A DNA stretch of 64,000 bases, from the NCBI RefSeq assembly GCF_000422685.1, contig NZ_AUGN01000010.1, positions 62,001 to 126,000 on the forward strand, given 5' to 3'. The DNA comes from Flavobacterium gelidilacus DSM 15343. GTDB lineage: Bacteria > Bacteroidota > Bacteroidia > Flavobacteriales > Flavobacteriaceae. Under the pieces are notes generated by a model. The model saw nothing but the letters and a program-made list of their open reading frames with translations, was not told where the DNA came from and did not search any database. Position 1 is the stretch's first letter. Each line of letters begins with the position of its first letter. Of the stretch, positions 53,868-62,846 are shown piece by piece. Made by a program: the position numbers and the translations under genes.

Positions 53868-55229
53868 TTAATTGATAACAATATCATCTAATTGTAATGT
53901 TGTAGTTGGTCCAGAAACTCCGTTTCCTAAATATTGGAATACGAAAAATCCGTTTCCAGTAACTGAAGCTGGAATATTATAAACTCCACTATTAGTAAAT
54001 GAAGAGCCATAGCCATTTGTATTACCAGTAGAAATAGTAAAATTTGAAGTAATATCAACTAAAGTTGCAGTTGTAATTTGACTACCTGGAACATAATTCG
54101 TTGTATAAAATACTTTAAGTGTTGCACCATTATTATATCCATCATTTGTTTTAAATGATAAAGTATTAGCGGCTGTCATATCAACTGGAACAATAAATAA
54201 TGATTTATTTGTTTCTGTATTTCCACCACCAAATGATGACATTTGAAGGTATGTGTTTGAGCCAAATGCTTTTCTTTGCCAATATCTACTTCCTTCTGCA
54301 GCATCGTTGATGTACTTAGGAAAACTTTGTTGATTAGTAGTTGTGTAAGAAGTGAAAGGCTCGTTTAATGTTGAGTTAAAAACTATACCACTTCCAACAA
54401 TTGGAGGATAAAAATCAATATCAAGACGATCATTTGGTAAATTAACGTCATTCATAGTTCTAATCATAAACTGATAATCACTATTATATTTAGTTAAAAC
54501 ACCTCTAATTTTTCCACTTCCAGTTGGGATTGAATTTGATGCAAAATTAGCAAATTCACTAATTCTTACAATAATAGTTTGACCAAACTCATCAGTAATA
54601 AGGTGATTGGTAGCACCTCCAAAACTATTTACAGAAGGATCATAAAAAGTTTTACCTAAAGAAGCATCTGTAAATTGAACATTATTAAACTCAATTAACA
54701 TATTTAAATACTGGTTGTTTTTAGCATTTCCAACTGTTAAATTTTTTACAATATCATCTTCATCTACTTTAGTACATGATCTTTTTAAAACATCTTTATA
54801 TTCTACACCACTGATTCTTCCAACGTTTCCATTGTATAAATTACCTATAACAAAAGAACTTTGGTAAGAAGAAACGTAACGATCTTTCATGTTAATATAA
54901 ACCAATCTTCCTGGCTCAAATTGATTGAATAAGTTGTATGTATCAACTGTCATACTAAATCCTTTCGTACCATCAACTGATTGAAAAGAAAGTGATTTGT
55001 AGAAATTTCCACCTTCATCACTTGAAGTCACGTAAGCTTCAATTATATCATCTCCTGAATATAATGTTGCTGTTGAAGTAGCAGCATTTGTAATATCCGC
55101 TACAGTCTTTGTAGCAGTTAAACTAACACACTCAGAAGACAAGTCTGGTGTATTGTACTCATCACTATTTGCACAACCCGAAAAGATTGCCAAAAGTGAT
55201 ACTAATGTTAAATTTTTAATTGTTTTCAT
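53868..55229 (-). CDS. DUF5689 surface lipoprotein with C-terminal choice-of-anchor-J-like domain
   Basis: A 453-residue lipoprotein (signal peptide with lipobox FSGC, Cys19). The N-terminal half is DUF5689, with ADITNAATSTATLYSGDDII, EAYVTSSDEGGNFYKSLSFQ and VGNAKNNQYLNMLIEFNNVQ; its OB-fold look resembles OB domains attached to extracellular nucleases. The C-terminal half (about 285-453) is a jelly-roll of the choice-of-anchor-J kind ending TTLQLDDIVI. It is third gene of the receptor-lipoprotein-lipoprotein operon. Likely exported to the cell surface to capture a ligand for the receptor; the ligand is inferred only. Confidence 0.82.
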   Translation of the reverse strand: MKTIKNLTLVSLLAIFSGCANSDEYNTPDLSSECVSLTATKTVADITNAATSTATLYSGDDIIEAYVTSSDEGGNFYKSLSFQSVDGTKGFSMTVDTYNLFNQFEPGRLVYINMKDRYVSSYQSSFVIGNLYNGNVGRISGVEYKDVLKRSCTKVDEDDIVKNLTVGNAKNNQYLNMLIEFNNVQFTDASLGKTFYDPSVNSFGGATNHLITDEFGQTIIVRISEFANFASNSIPTGSGKIRGVLTKYNSDYQFMIRTMNDVNLPNDRLDIDFYPPIVGSGIVFNSTLNEPFTSYTTTNQQSFPKYINDAAEGSRYWQRKAFGSNTYLQMSSFGGGNTETNKSLFIVPVDMTAANTLSFKTNDGYNNGATLKVFYTTNYVPGSQITTATLVDITSNFTISTGNTNGYGSSFTNSGVYNIPASVTGNGFFVFQYLGNGVSGPTTTLQLDDIVIN

Positions 55230-55235
55230 AGCTAT

Positions 55236-55868
55236 TTAATTTTCGTAAATTTTGATATCGTCTAATTGAAAAGTAGTTGTTGGGTTTGTAGATTTACTTC
55301 CTTGGTATCTGAAAGCAATTCTTACATTTGTTCCTTTATAACTGCTTATATCCATTGGTCCGCTTGATACTCTTACATCATTTTGAGCGCTACTTGTTGG
55401 AAGAATTGGATTTAATTCATTCCATGTAGCAGTAGTAATTCCTGGAATAGTTCCGTCATAATCCTCAGAAATATAAACTTTTAAAACGCTTCCGTTATAA
55501 AAGCGATTCACTGAACTAAAAGATATTACCTTACTGTCTGAAGCAGATAAATCAATTGATTTTGTTATTAACCATGCATCATCCGTTGATCCAGCAGCAG
55601 AGTAAAAAGAAGAGAATTCTGCAAATTTAGTTCCGCTAAATGATTTACCAGACCAAACACGTGTATTAGATGTATTAGTATTTATCCATCCTTCAAGATC
55701 AATTGCTATCTCATTTGAACCACTACCAGCAGTAATTTCTTCGAAATTTTCTGTAAATATAACGGGTTTAAGAGTTGGAATAGCAAAGTCATCTTCTTTA
55801 ACACAACTTGTAAAAGTTAATGTCATTAATGCAATTAAGACAATTGGTTTTATAAATATATTTTTCAT
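55236..55868 (-). CDS. Choice-of-anchor-J-type lipoprotein
   Basis: A 210-residue lipoprotein (lipobox FTSC, Cys22) with one jelly-roll domain: IFTENFEEITAGSG, GWINTNTSNTRVWSGKSFSG, AWLITKSIDLSASDSKVISF and a C-terminus TTTFQLDDIKIYEN. The end is nearly the same as that of the following DUF5689 protein, so the two probably share a domain through duplication. It lies 13 bases after the TonB receptor gene and 6 before the DUF5689 gene, in one operon. Confidence 0.8.
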   Translation of the reverse strand: MKNIFIKPIVLIALMTLTFTSCVKEDDFAIPTLKPVIFTENFEEITAGSGSNEIAIDLEGWINTNTSNTRVWSGKSFSGTKFAEFSSFYSAAGSTDDAWLITKSIDLSASDSKVISFSSVNRFYNGSVLKVYISEDYDGTIPGITTATWNELNPILPTSSAQNDVRVSSGPMDISSYKGTNVRIAFRYQGSKSTNPTTTFQLDDIKIYEN

Positions 55869-55881
55869 AGTTCTTTTTTTA

Positions 55882-58668
55882 TTATATATTAAGGTAGAAG
55901 TTTAAGAAATAAGTTCTTCCGTATCCATAGAAATATTTAGGCCCAAAAGTTCTTGTACCACTTACTAAATCTTGTTGTAAATCTGGAAAAGTTGCTTTTC
56001 TTGATTGTTCAAAACCACCAGTTTTGTATTCAATATCAAATATATTATTTACAGATGCAAAAATACCAACTGTATTTCTATTTTTCTTGCTAATTCTCCA
56101 TGATTTTCCACCAATTAGATTAACCAAAGTAAAAGAACTAAATTTTTCTTGTTTTAAAAGACTTCTAACTGTTGCTTCATCAGCTCCATCATAAGAAATA
56201 CCTGCATTATCAAGTGTGAAATTTTCTGTTCTTAAAACATTAGAAACATCAATATAACTGTCTGCTAAATAATTAACGTTAGCTCCAATCCACCAAAATT
56301 TCGGTGATCTATATTCTAAACCTAATGAGTAAGCTTGTTGAGGCATTCCTGGTTGCTTGTAATCTTTTAAATAAGCATTACCAAAAGAAGTTAAAGGATT
56401 AGGGTTTGTTGGGCTTGCCTGAGCATCGTCATTAATATATAAATTTGGATTGTTATCATATATATATTGTCCGTAAGAAGCAGCACCATTTACTTTAACT
56501 GTTGATGTAATTTGATACTCAATACCTAATTCAAGACCAATATTCTTTTTATTAATTCCTGTTACAATTTCACTAATAAATGCATCTTCATCACCAACAA
56601 CGTCTGATATATTTTCAGCATAATAGAAAGAGATTTCTCTAGTATTTTGAATTTTTGTCATGAAACCAGTAAGTCTAGCTTTTAATTTAGGTGCTCTGAT
56701 AATATAACTTGCATCTAAACTCATAATATTTTCACTAGTTAAATCTGGAGTGTAGTTATTGTTTAAACGAGCATTAGAAAATGTATTTCTTAAGTTTGGA
56801 GCTTTTGTTAAATATGCACCGTTGAAACTTAACAAATGACGACCTGTAATTTTATAAGTTAATCCACCTTTGAAACCAAAGTTCTCAAAATTTACCTTTT
56901 CACTATCTCCAAAAGAGTTATTTGCATAAATTCCGTTTCTATATAAACCTTCTCTTTGATATTCTGTTTTTGAAAAAGATTGAGCTAAATAAAAATCTAC
57001 CTTATTATAAGAAAATTTAAATTGTGTAAAAGCATCTGCGACAGTAGCATTTAAGTTATAGTTATACCCATAAGTATCACCTTCACCCACTTGTCTGTTT
57101 GGATTATTTAAATCTGTTTGAGAAGCGTCTCCAACATAAAATTGATCAATATCTAAATAATAACTTCCACCCATTAAGTCAATTAGGTTTTGAAAATTAT
57201 GTGATTTTAATTTTTTAAACGAAACCCCAGCATTTAAACTAATATTATCAGATAAGCTTGATGTTAAAATTGAATTTGCGCTAAATTGATCATCATCGGT
57301 TCTATCTTCATACAAAGCGTAGATACTTCTTCCTGGATAAGAACTATTTTGATTAGCAATATAAATTGAATTCCAATTAATTTGACTATTGTTTAAAAAG
57401 AAATTTCTGGCATTATCTGCTCCTAATTGATTTGGAGTATAATTACCGTCATTATCAAATGTATTTAAAAAATAACTTGGTAAATTTCTATAATATGTTG
57501 GGTCAGGATTATTTCCGTTTGTAAAGTCAATTCTTGTGTTACCTATCGAACCAGTTTGATAAGAAACATTAGTATTTAACCTATTGTTTTCGTTAATTTT
57601 CCAGTAGTGAGATAAGATCACAATTGGTTCTTGAATATCTTTATCTCTTGAGTTTCTTTTTTTACCGTTTTGGTATCCCCAATATGAGTTATAATCAACA
57701 CCCATCAAATCGGTAACCTCTTGTGTATTAGGCGAACTTTTTCCTCTACTGTTTTGAGCAAAAATCGAAGTTAAGTTTAAACTGTGTTTTTCGTTAATTT
57801 TTTTCTCAACACTAGCAAATAATGAATTTGCACTGTAATCTGTTCCTTGAAAATATCCTTCTTGAGCCCATCTTCTTGAAGCAGAAAGCGTATATGCCCA
57901 ACCATCTTTGTTAAATCCAGATGCATGAGTAGCCATAGCTCTCCAACTATAATTTGTATTTGTTCCTGAGAAAGTAACTCTATTTCCTGGTCTGTAGAAA
58001 GAGGCTCTTGTATTAATTTCCTGAGTTCCTAATATATTACCAAAAGTATAATCATTTGGAGTTGTTCCCATTGAAAATTCTTGGTTTCTTGTAGCATCAT
58101 TTAATCCACCCCAGTTACTCCATTGTGGTCTTCCATCATAAATCTTATTCATAGCTAAGCCATTAATCATGGTAACACCATATTCATTGTCTAAACCACG
58201 AACTCTAAATCTAGCTTGTCCCCAGTTAAAAGCTGCAGCTTGTTGAAATACATCTCTTGTAGCTTGTAATAATCCTGATGTACTTTCAGAACCACTATTG
58301 TCGTCACCTAAGTCATTTTCTGTAATGGTAACTAAACTCATTTGTTTTTCTGTTGTAATGTCTTCTTCAATAACAACTGTTCCCAAATCTAATAATTCTC
58401 CTTCTGTTAATTCTAGTTGAAACACTTGAGTAGTATAACCCGTGTAAGTGATAATTAAAGAATGATTTCCCGAAGGTACTTGGTCAAATTTAAAAATTCC
58501 ATTAGAATTTGACACTTTAGATTGATTAGTACTTTCAATTGTCAATACAACGTTTTGGAGTGGCTTTAAAGTTTTAGAATCAATCACTTTACCCTGTAAA
58601 CTAGCCTCTTGACCAAAAACAACCATTGTTTGTATTAATAATAAAATACCGAATAATAGTTTTTTCAT
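55882..58668 (-). CDS. TonB-dependent receptor, first gene of a lipoprotein operon
   Basis: Outer-membrane importer. In 928 residues: signal peptide (ending VVFGQ), carboxypeptidase-regulatory-like domain (about 22-105: GKVIDSKTLKPLQNVVLTIE), plug with FRVRGLDNEYGVTMINGLAM and a large barrel ending FYLNFYLNI. The regulatory domain is longer than in plain siderophore receptors, resembling SusC-like transporters, yet no SusD gene follows; two unrelated lipoproteins take that place. It is divergent from the secreted nuclease gene. Nucleic-acid or phosphate scavenging is an inference from context. Confidence 0.9.
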   Translation of the reverse strand: MKKLLFGILLLIQTMVVFGQEASLQGKVIDSKTLKPLQNVVLTIESTNQSKVSNSNGIFKFDQVPSGNHSLIITYTGYTTQVFQLELTEGELLDLGTVVIEEDITTEKQMSLVTITENDLGDDNSGSESTSGLLQATRDVFQQAAAFNWGQARFRVRGLDNEYGVTMINGLAMNKIYDGRPQWSNWGGLNDATRNQEFSMGTTPNDYTFGNILGTQEINTRASFYRPGNRVTFSGTNTNYSWRAMATHASGFNKDGWAYTLSASRRWAQEGYFQGTDYSANSLFASVEKKINEKHSLNLTSIFAQNSRGKSSPNTQEVTDLMGVDYNSYWGYQNGKKRNSRDKDIQEPIVILSHYWKINENNRLNTNVSYQTGSIGNTRIDFTNGNNPDPTYYRNLPSYFLNTFDNDGNYTPNQLGADNARNFFLNNSQINWNSIYIANQNSSYPGRSIYALYEDRTDDDQFSANSILTSSLSDNISLNAGVSFKKLKSHNFQNLIDLMGGSYYLDIDQFYVGDASQTDLNNPNRQVGEGDTYGYNYNLNATVADAFTQFKFSYNKVDFYLAQSFSKTEYQREGLYRNGIYANNSFGDSEKVNFENFGFKGGLTYKITGRHLLSFNGAYLTKAPNLRNTFSNARLNNNYTPDLTSENIMSLDASYIIRAPKLKARLTGFMTKIQNTREISFYYAENISDVVGDEDAFISEIVTGINKKNIGLELGIEYQITSTVKVNGAASYGQYIYDNNPNLYINDDAQASPTNPNPLTSFGNAYLKDYKQPGMPQQAYSLGLEYRSPKFWWIGANVNYLADSYIDVSNVLRTENFTLDNAGISYDGADEATVRSLLKQEKFSSFTLVNLIGGKSWRISKKNRNTVGIFASVNNIFDIEYKTGGFEQSRKATFPDLQQDLVSGTRTFGPKYFYGYGRTYFLNFYLNI

Positions 58669-58728
58669 AAAAAAATAATGTTTAAATCGTATATTAAAGT
58701 TATGTTAAGAACTACACTTAACAGTCTG

Positions 58729-58736
58729 CAAATGTA
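58729..58736 (-). promoter_or_regulatory. -7 promoter box for the TonB receptor-lipoprotein operon
   Basis: TACATTTG on the minus strand, matching TAnnTTTG, 61 bases before the receptor ATG in the divergent spacer. Confidence 0.45.
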
Positions 58737-58756
58737 CAACTTTTAATAATATTATC

Positions 58757-58786
58757 TACCTTTGGCACCGTCTTTGAATAAATTTG
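58757..58786 (+). promoter_or_regulatory. Two candidate -7 boxes for the nuclease gene
   Basis: TACCTTTG (58757-58764) and TAAATTTG (58779-58786), both matching TAnnTTTG on the plus strand, 45 and 23 bases before the ATG. I cannot tell which is used. Confidence 0.4.
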
Positions 58787-58808
58787 ATATTAAAATAACA
58801 TACCATTT

Positions 58809-60329
58809 ATGAAAATTAAACAATTCCTTATTGCCTTTTTATTAGTAATCTCAGTAAATAAAGGGGTTTCACAAGAAAAGAAATTCGAATTACACACCAT
58901 TGCATTTTATAATTTAGAAAATTTATTTGACACGATTAATGATCCTATTATTAATGATGAAGAATATTTACCTTCAAAAGGATGGACTTACAAAAATTAC
59001 AAGAAGAAACTAGACAATCTAAGTAGGGTTTTGACCCAAATTGGAACTAATGACCAACAAAAAGCATCACCAACAATAATTGGTGTTTGTGAAATTGAAA
59101 ACAGAAGAGTGCTAGAAGATTTAGTTAAACAACCTCGTTTAATTGACAAAAATTATAAAATCGTTCATTTTGACTCTCCTGATAAAAGAGGTATAGACAC
59201 TGGATTCTTATATGATCCATTACATTTTACTCCTACTAGTTATAATAATGTTCCGTTATACGTTTATAAGGATGATAATGTAAAGTCAAAAAAAGAAAAA
59301 AATGAAGAAACAGACGACGCTGAATCAATAGATAAAAAATCCAGTAGAGTTTACACAAGAGACCAATTACTTGTAACAGGACTTTTAGATGGTGAAGAAG
59401 TTAGTTTTATTGTTAACCACTGGCCATCTCGTTCAGGTGGAGAGAAAAAGAGTAGCCCATACAGAGAAGCTGCCGGTGCTTTAAACAGAAAAATAATTGA
59501 TTCATTATTCAAAATAAATCCTAATGCAAAAGTAATTACAATGGGAGATATGAATGATGGCCCTTATAACAAGAGTATTAAAAAACAAATTGGTGCTGTT
59601 GCTCACAAAGAAGATCTAAAAAAATTCGGTGTTTTTAACCCCATGGAAGAAATGTCAAATAATGGAATTGGATCTTTAGCTTATAGAGACTCATGGGATT
59701 TATTTGATCAAATTTTATTAACAGAACCATACATAAATAAAGATTATTCATCTTGGACTTTTTGGAAAGCTGGAGTTTATAATAAAGACTTCTTAATTCA
59801 AAAAGAAGGACAATATAAAGGATATCCTTTAAGAAATTCAAACGGAGTTCCCGGATTTAGTGATCACTTTCCAGTTTATGTTTATCTAATTAGAGAACAA
59901 AGAGCATTTAAAAAAGTAGTTACAAATGTCGTTTCTAACAAAAAAAGCATCTCTTTTACAAAAAATAAAGAAGGACAAATTGAAGTTCCATGCACCGTTA
60001 ACAAAAACAATTCTAGCTTTGTATATGATGCAGAAGTTGAAGACATATTAATTTCAGGAAAAGAAGCATTATTTTTACTAAAAACAGGAAAAGTTAAACC
60101 TGAAAACTATTCTGGTCAACAGGCATATTCTTTAGCTGACGGAAGAATTCCAGAAGGTGCTACCTTGTTAATTGATACTATTGAGTTTAATGGTTTCACA
60201 CTATCAAATGTAACTGCTGTAATTACTAATAGTATTTCATCTGATTTAGTAATTGGAGAAAACACATTGAAAACACTTGGAACTGTAGAGGTAAACTACA
60301 AAGAAAGCACGCTTTCAATCACAAAATAA
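58809..60329 (+). CDS. Secreted EEP-family nuclease fused to a retropepsin-like domain
   Basis: In 506 residues: signal peptide (about 1-21), endonuclease/exonuclease/phosphatase domain (about 26-362), then a retropepsin-like domain (about 378-506). EEP residues: Asn35 (FYNLENLFD), Glu97 (VCEIEN), His204 (VNHWPSR), Asp247 and Asn249 (MGDMND), Asp352-His353 (FSDHFPV). The tail follows the clan AA aspartic-protease pattern: IEVPCTVN, EALFLLKTGK, AYSLADGRIPEG, LSNVTAVI, DLVIGENTLKTLG. The active-site Asp-Thr-Gly is Asp407-Ala-Glu, so protease activity is probably lost or changed. It faces a TonB receptor operon, suggesting extracellular nucleic-acid or phosphoester processing. Confidence 0.85.
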   Translation: MKIKQFLIAFLLVISVNKGVSQEKKFELHTIAFYNLENLFDTINDPIINDEEYLPSKGWTYKNYKKKLDNLSRVLTQIGTNDQQKASPTIIGVCEIENRRVLEDLVKQPRLIDKNYKIVHFDSPDKRGIDTGFLYDPLHFTPTSYNNVPLYVYKDDNVKSKKEKNEETDDAESIDKKSSRVYTRDQLLVTGLLDGEEVSFIVNHWPSRSGGEKKSSPYREAAGALNRKIIDSLFKINPNAKVITMGDMNDGPYNKSIKKQIGAVAHKEDLKKFGVFNPMEEMSNNGIGSLAYRDSWDLFDQILLTEPYINKDYSSWTFWKAGVYNKDFLIQKEGQYKGYPLRNSNGVPGFSDHFPVYVYLIREQRAFKKVVTNVVSNKKSISFTKNKEGQIEVPCTVNKNNSSFVYDAEVEDILISGKEALFLLKTGKVKPENYSGQQAYSLADGRIPEGATLLIDTIEFNGFTLSNVTAVITNSISSDLVIGENTLKTLGTVEVNYKESTLSITK

Positions 60330-60350
60330 TTTTACTTTTACATATAAATT

Positions 60351-60378
60351 AAAGGTTAGTTAACGCTAACCTTTTTTT
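60351..60378 (+). terminator. Terminator of the nuclease gene
   Basis: A 9-bp stem (AAAGGTTAG at 60351-60359, CTAACCTTT at 60366-60374), then a T run. It separates the nuclease gene from 3-hydroxyanthranilate dioxygenase. Confidence 0.85.
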
Positions 60379-60413
60379 ATTTTTAGTAACTTCGTAAGAC
60401 TAAATATAATATT

Positions 60414-60947
60414 ATGGGAATTCAAAAACCATTCAATCTTAATCAATGGGTTGAAGAAAATAGAGCTTTACTAAAACCACCTGTTGGAAACAAAAATCTA
60501 TATATAAGTTCAGGTGATTATATCGTAATGATTGTTGCTGGACCCAATGCTAGAAAAGATTATCATTACAACGAAACCGAAGAATTATTCTACCAATTAG
60601 AAGGAAATATTACGGTTTATGTTCAGGATGAAGGCAAGAAAAAAGCAATGAAATTAGGTGCTGGTGACATGTTTTTATTACCTGCAAAAGTACCTCATTC
60701 ACCAGTTCGTGAAGAAAACTCTATTGGATTAGTCGTTGAAAGAAAACGTGCGGGACAAGATATTCCCGATGGTTTACTTTGGTTTTGTGACAATTGCAAT
60801 CACAAATTATACGAAGTTTACTTTGAACTAAAAGATATTGAAGTCGATTTTCTAGCGCATTTCAAACATTTTTACGGTTCAAAAGAATTACGAACTTGCG
60901 ATAATTGTGGAACAGTTATGGAAACTGACAAACGATTTGTAAAATAA
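60414..60947 (+). CDS. nbaC: 3-Hydroxyanthranilate 3,4-dioxygenase
   Basis: Iron cupin that opens 3-hydroxyanthranilate, leading to quinolinate for NAD synthesis or to further breakdown. The 177-residue protein has ligands His51 and Glu57 (DYHYNETEELFYQLEG) and His95 (VPHSPVRE). It also has the second rubredoxin-like iron site typical of bacterial enzymes, Cys125-Cys128 (CDNC) and Cys162-Cys165 (CDNC). No other kynurenine-pathway gene adjoins it, though tryptophan dioxygenase is elsewhere in the window. Confidence 0.95.
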   Translation: MGIQKPFNLNQWVEENRALLKPPVGNKNLYISSGDYIVMIVAGPNARKDYHYNETEELFYQLEGNITVYVQDEGKKKAMKLGAGDMFLLPAKVPHSPVREENSIGLVVERKRAGQDIPDGLLWFCDNCNHKLYEVYFELKDIEVDFLAHFKHFYGSKELRTCDNCGTVMETDKRFVK

Positions 60948-60980
60948 TTTTTAGAAGCTATTTCCAGCTATTCACTATAT

Positions 60981-61046
60981 CTTTTTATTTATTTTGGAAA
61001 TAAATAAAAAGGATGCCGTTTCTATCTGGGCTAGGGCAAAATCTTA
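60981..61046. other. A/T hairpin followed by a GC-rich block in the 195-base spacer before the ALDH gene
   Basis: A 14-bp perfect all A/T stem with C-G ends (CTTTTTATTTATTT at 60981-60994, complement at 60998-61011, loop TGG) with no T tract after it on the plus strand. It is followed by a block (about 61011-61040, GCCGTTTCTATCTGGGCTAG and neighbours) that is much richer in G+C than the surrounding sequence. No gene is supported. A dispersed repeat or a gene remnant is possible. Confidence 0.4.
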
Positions 61047-61099
61047 AAATCACAAGTTATTGTGTAACAACAATTGCAAAAAAAGTCAAAAAAAAGCCT

Positions 61100-61107
61100 T
61101 ATTTTTG
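61100..61107 (+). promoter_or_regulatory. -7 promoter box for the ALDH gene
   Basis: TATTTTTG, matching TAnnTTTG, 35 bases before the chosen ATG at 61143. It lies inside a longer in-frame extension, so supports the shorter start. Confidence 0.5.
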
Positions 61108-61142
61108 CTAATAATATAACAAAATCACTAAAAAAAGTTACA

Positions 61143-62696
61143 ATGTCAACAATAGCACAACAATTCGGAATGGTTGAAGCACTAGAAAAACTAGGAGTAA
61201 AAGCCATTAACGAAGGAACCTCAACAGGAAACGAATGGTTTTCAAACGGAGAAATCATTGAAAGTTATTCACCTGTAGATGGTCAATTAATAGGAAAAGT
61301 AAAAACAACAACTGCTGCAGATTACGAAAAAGTAATGCAAAGCGCAACAGCTGCTTTCAAAACATTTAGAGCAATGCCAGCTCCACAAAGAGGAGAAATT
61401 GTTCGTCAGTTTGGAAACAAATTAAGAGAATTAAAAGAACCATTAGGAAAATTAGTTTCTTACGAAATGGGTAAATCTTTACAAGAAGGTTACGGAGAAG
61501 TGCAAGAAATGATCGACATCTGTGATTTTGCTGTAGGTTTATCAAGACAATTAAACGGACAAACAATTCCTTCAGAACGTCCTGGTCACGTAATGAGAGA
61601 ACAATGGCATTCAATTGGTGTTGTTGGAATCATTTCTGCATTCAATTTTCCAGTAGCAGTTTGGGCTTGGAATACAGCTCTAGCTTGGATTTGTGGTGAT
61701 GTTTGTGTTTGGAAAGGTTCAGAAAAAGCTCCTTTATGTACAATCGCTTGTCAAAATATAATTGCTGAAGTTTTAAAAGACAATAATTTACCAGAAGGTA
61801 TTTCTTCTATCATTAACGGTGATTATAAAGTGGGTGAAATGATGACCACTGATACTAGAATTCCATTAATTTCTGCAACAGGTTCAACTCGTATGGGAAG
61901 AATTGTTGGTGCAAAAGTTGCGGAGCGTTTCGGAAAATCATTATTAGAGTTAGGTGGAAACAATGCAATTATTATTACACCAACAGCTGACTTAAAAGTT
62001 GTTGTTCCTGGTGCTGTATTTGGCGCAGTTGGAACGGCTGGACAAAGATGTACTTCTACAAGAAGATTAATCATTCACGAATCAGTTTATGATAAAGTTA
62101 GAGATGCAATTGTTGGTGCTTATGGTCAATTAACTATTGGAAATCCATTAGATCAAAAAAATCATATCGGACCACTAATTGACAAAGAATCAGTAAACAC
62201 TTATTTAGCTGCAATTGAATCAGCTAAAGCTGAAGGTGGAAAAGTATTAGTTGAAGGTGGAGTTCTTTCTGGTGAAGGATACGAATCTGGATGTTATGTA
62301 AAACCTGCAATCATAGAAGCTGAAAATAGTTTTAAAATTGTACAGCATGAAACATTTGCTCCAGTTTTATATTTAATGAAATATTCTGGTGAAGTTGAAA
62401 ACGCAATTGATTTACAAAATGGAGTTGTACAAGGATTATCATCAGCAATTATGACTAACGAATTAAAAGAAGCAGAAAAATTCTTATCATTCGCAGGTTC
62501 AGATTGTGGAATTGCTAACGTTAACATCGGAACTTCTGGTGCTGAAATTGGTGGTGCCTTTGGTGGTGAAAAAGAAACTGGTGGTGGACGTGAGTCTGGT
62601 TCTGATGCTTGGAAAGTATATATGAGAAGACAAACAAATACTGTAAATTATTCAGACGAATTGCCGTTAGCACAAGGAATTAAGTTTGATTTATAG
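61143..62696 (+). CDS. ALDH7-type aldehyde dehydrogenase (probable piperideine-6-carboxylate/aminoadipate-semialdehyde dehydrogenase)
   Basis: NAD-dependent oxidation of an aldehyde, most likely alpha-aminoadipate semialdehyde in lysine breakdown. The 517-residue protein starts at ATG 61143 (MSTIAQQFGMVEALEKLGV). An in-frame ATG at 61074 would precede the -7 box. It has the antiquitin-like signature GVVGIISAFNFPVAVWAWN, Glu269 (LLELGGNNA), catalytic Cys303 (GTAGQRCTSTRR) and the C-terminal EIGGAFGGEKETGGGRESG. The ALDH7 assignment is by resemblance; it follows 3-hydroxyanthranilate dioxygenase, so a kynurenine-pathway aldehyde substrate is an alternative. Confidence 0.88.
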   Translation: MSTIAQQFGMVEALEKLGVKAINEGTSTGNEWFSNGEIIESYSPVDGQLIGKVKTTTAADYEKVMQSATAAFKTFRAMPAPQRGEIVRQFGNKLRELKEPLGKLVSYEMGKSLQEGYGEVQEMIDICDFAVGLSRQLNGQTIPSERPGHVMREQWHSIGVVGIISAFNFPVAVWAWNTALAWICGDVCVWKGSEKAPLCTIACQNIIAEVLKDNNLPEGISSIINGDYKVGEMMTTDTRIPLISATGSTRMGRIVGAKVAERFGKSLLELGGNNAIIITPTADLKVVVPGAVFGAVGTAGQRCTSTRRLIIHESVYDKVRDAIVGAYGQLTIGNPLDQKNHIGPLIDKESVNTYLAAIESAKAEGGKVLVEGGVLSGEGYESGCYVKPAIIEAENSFKIVQHETFAPVLYLMKYSGEVENAIDLQNGVVQGLSSAIMTNELKEAEKFLSFAGSDCGIANVNIGTSGAEIGGAFGGEKETGGGRESGSDAWKVYMRRQTNTVNYSDELPLAQGIKFDL

Positions 62697-62733
62697 TAAA
62701 TGAGTATTAAGTATTAAGACATTTTTAAATATC

Positions 62734-62767
62734 AAAAAACCTGTAAAATATTTTTGCAGGTTTTTTT
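62734..62767 (+). terminator. Terminator of the ALDH gene
   Basis: A 10-bp stem (AAAAAACCTG at 62734-62743, CAGGTTTTTT at 62757-62766) with a T run, 37 bases after the stop and a short tandem GTATTAA repeat (62704-62717). Confidence 0.85.
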
Positions 62768-62796
62768 ATTTTTTATCTATATTTCTGTGCGAAAGC

Positions 62797-62826
62797 TTTG
62801 ACAAATCGTTTTTTTTTTTTTCTTTG
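62797..62826 (+). promoter_or_regulatory. Promoter with a T13 tract in the spacer
   Basis: TTTG (62797-62800), 18 bases, TTTCTTTG (62819-62826, one mismatch to TAnnTTTG), 20 bases before the ATG. A run of 13 T residues (62809-62821) fills much of the spacer and enters the -7 box. Confidence 0.45.
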
Positions 62827-62846
62827 TAAGGTTAATATACAATTTT

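Noticed and set aside
61823..62527. Minus-strand frames inside the ALDH gene
   Set aside because: They are antisense shadows of a well-conserved dehydrogenase without start context or family motifs.
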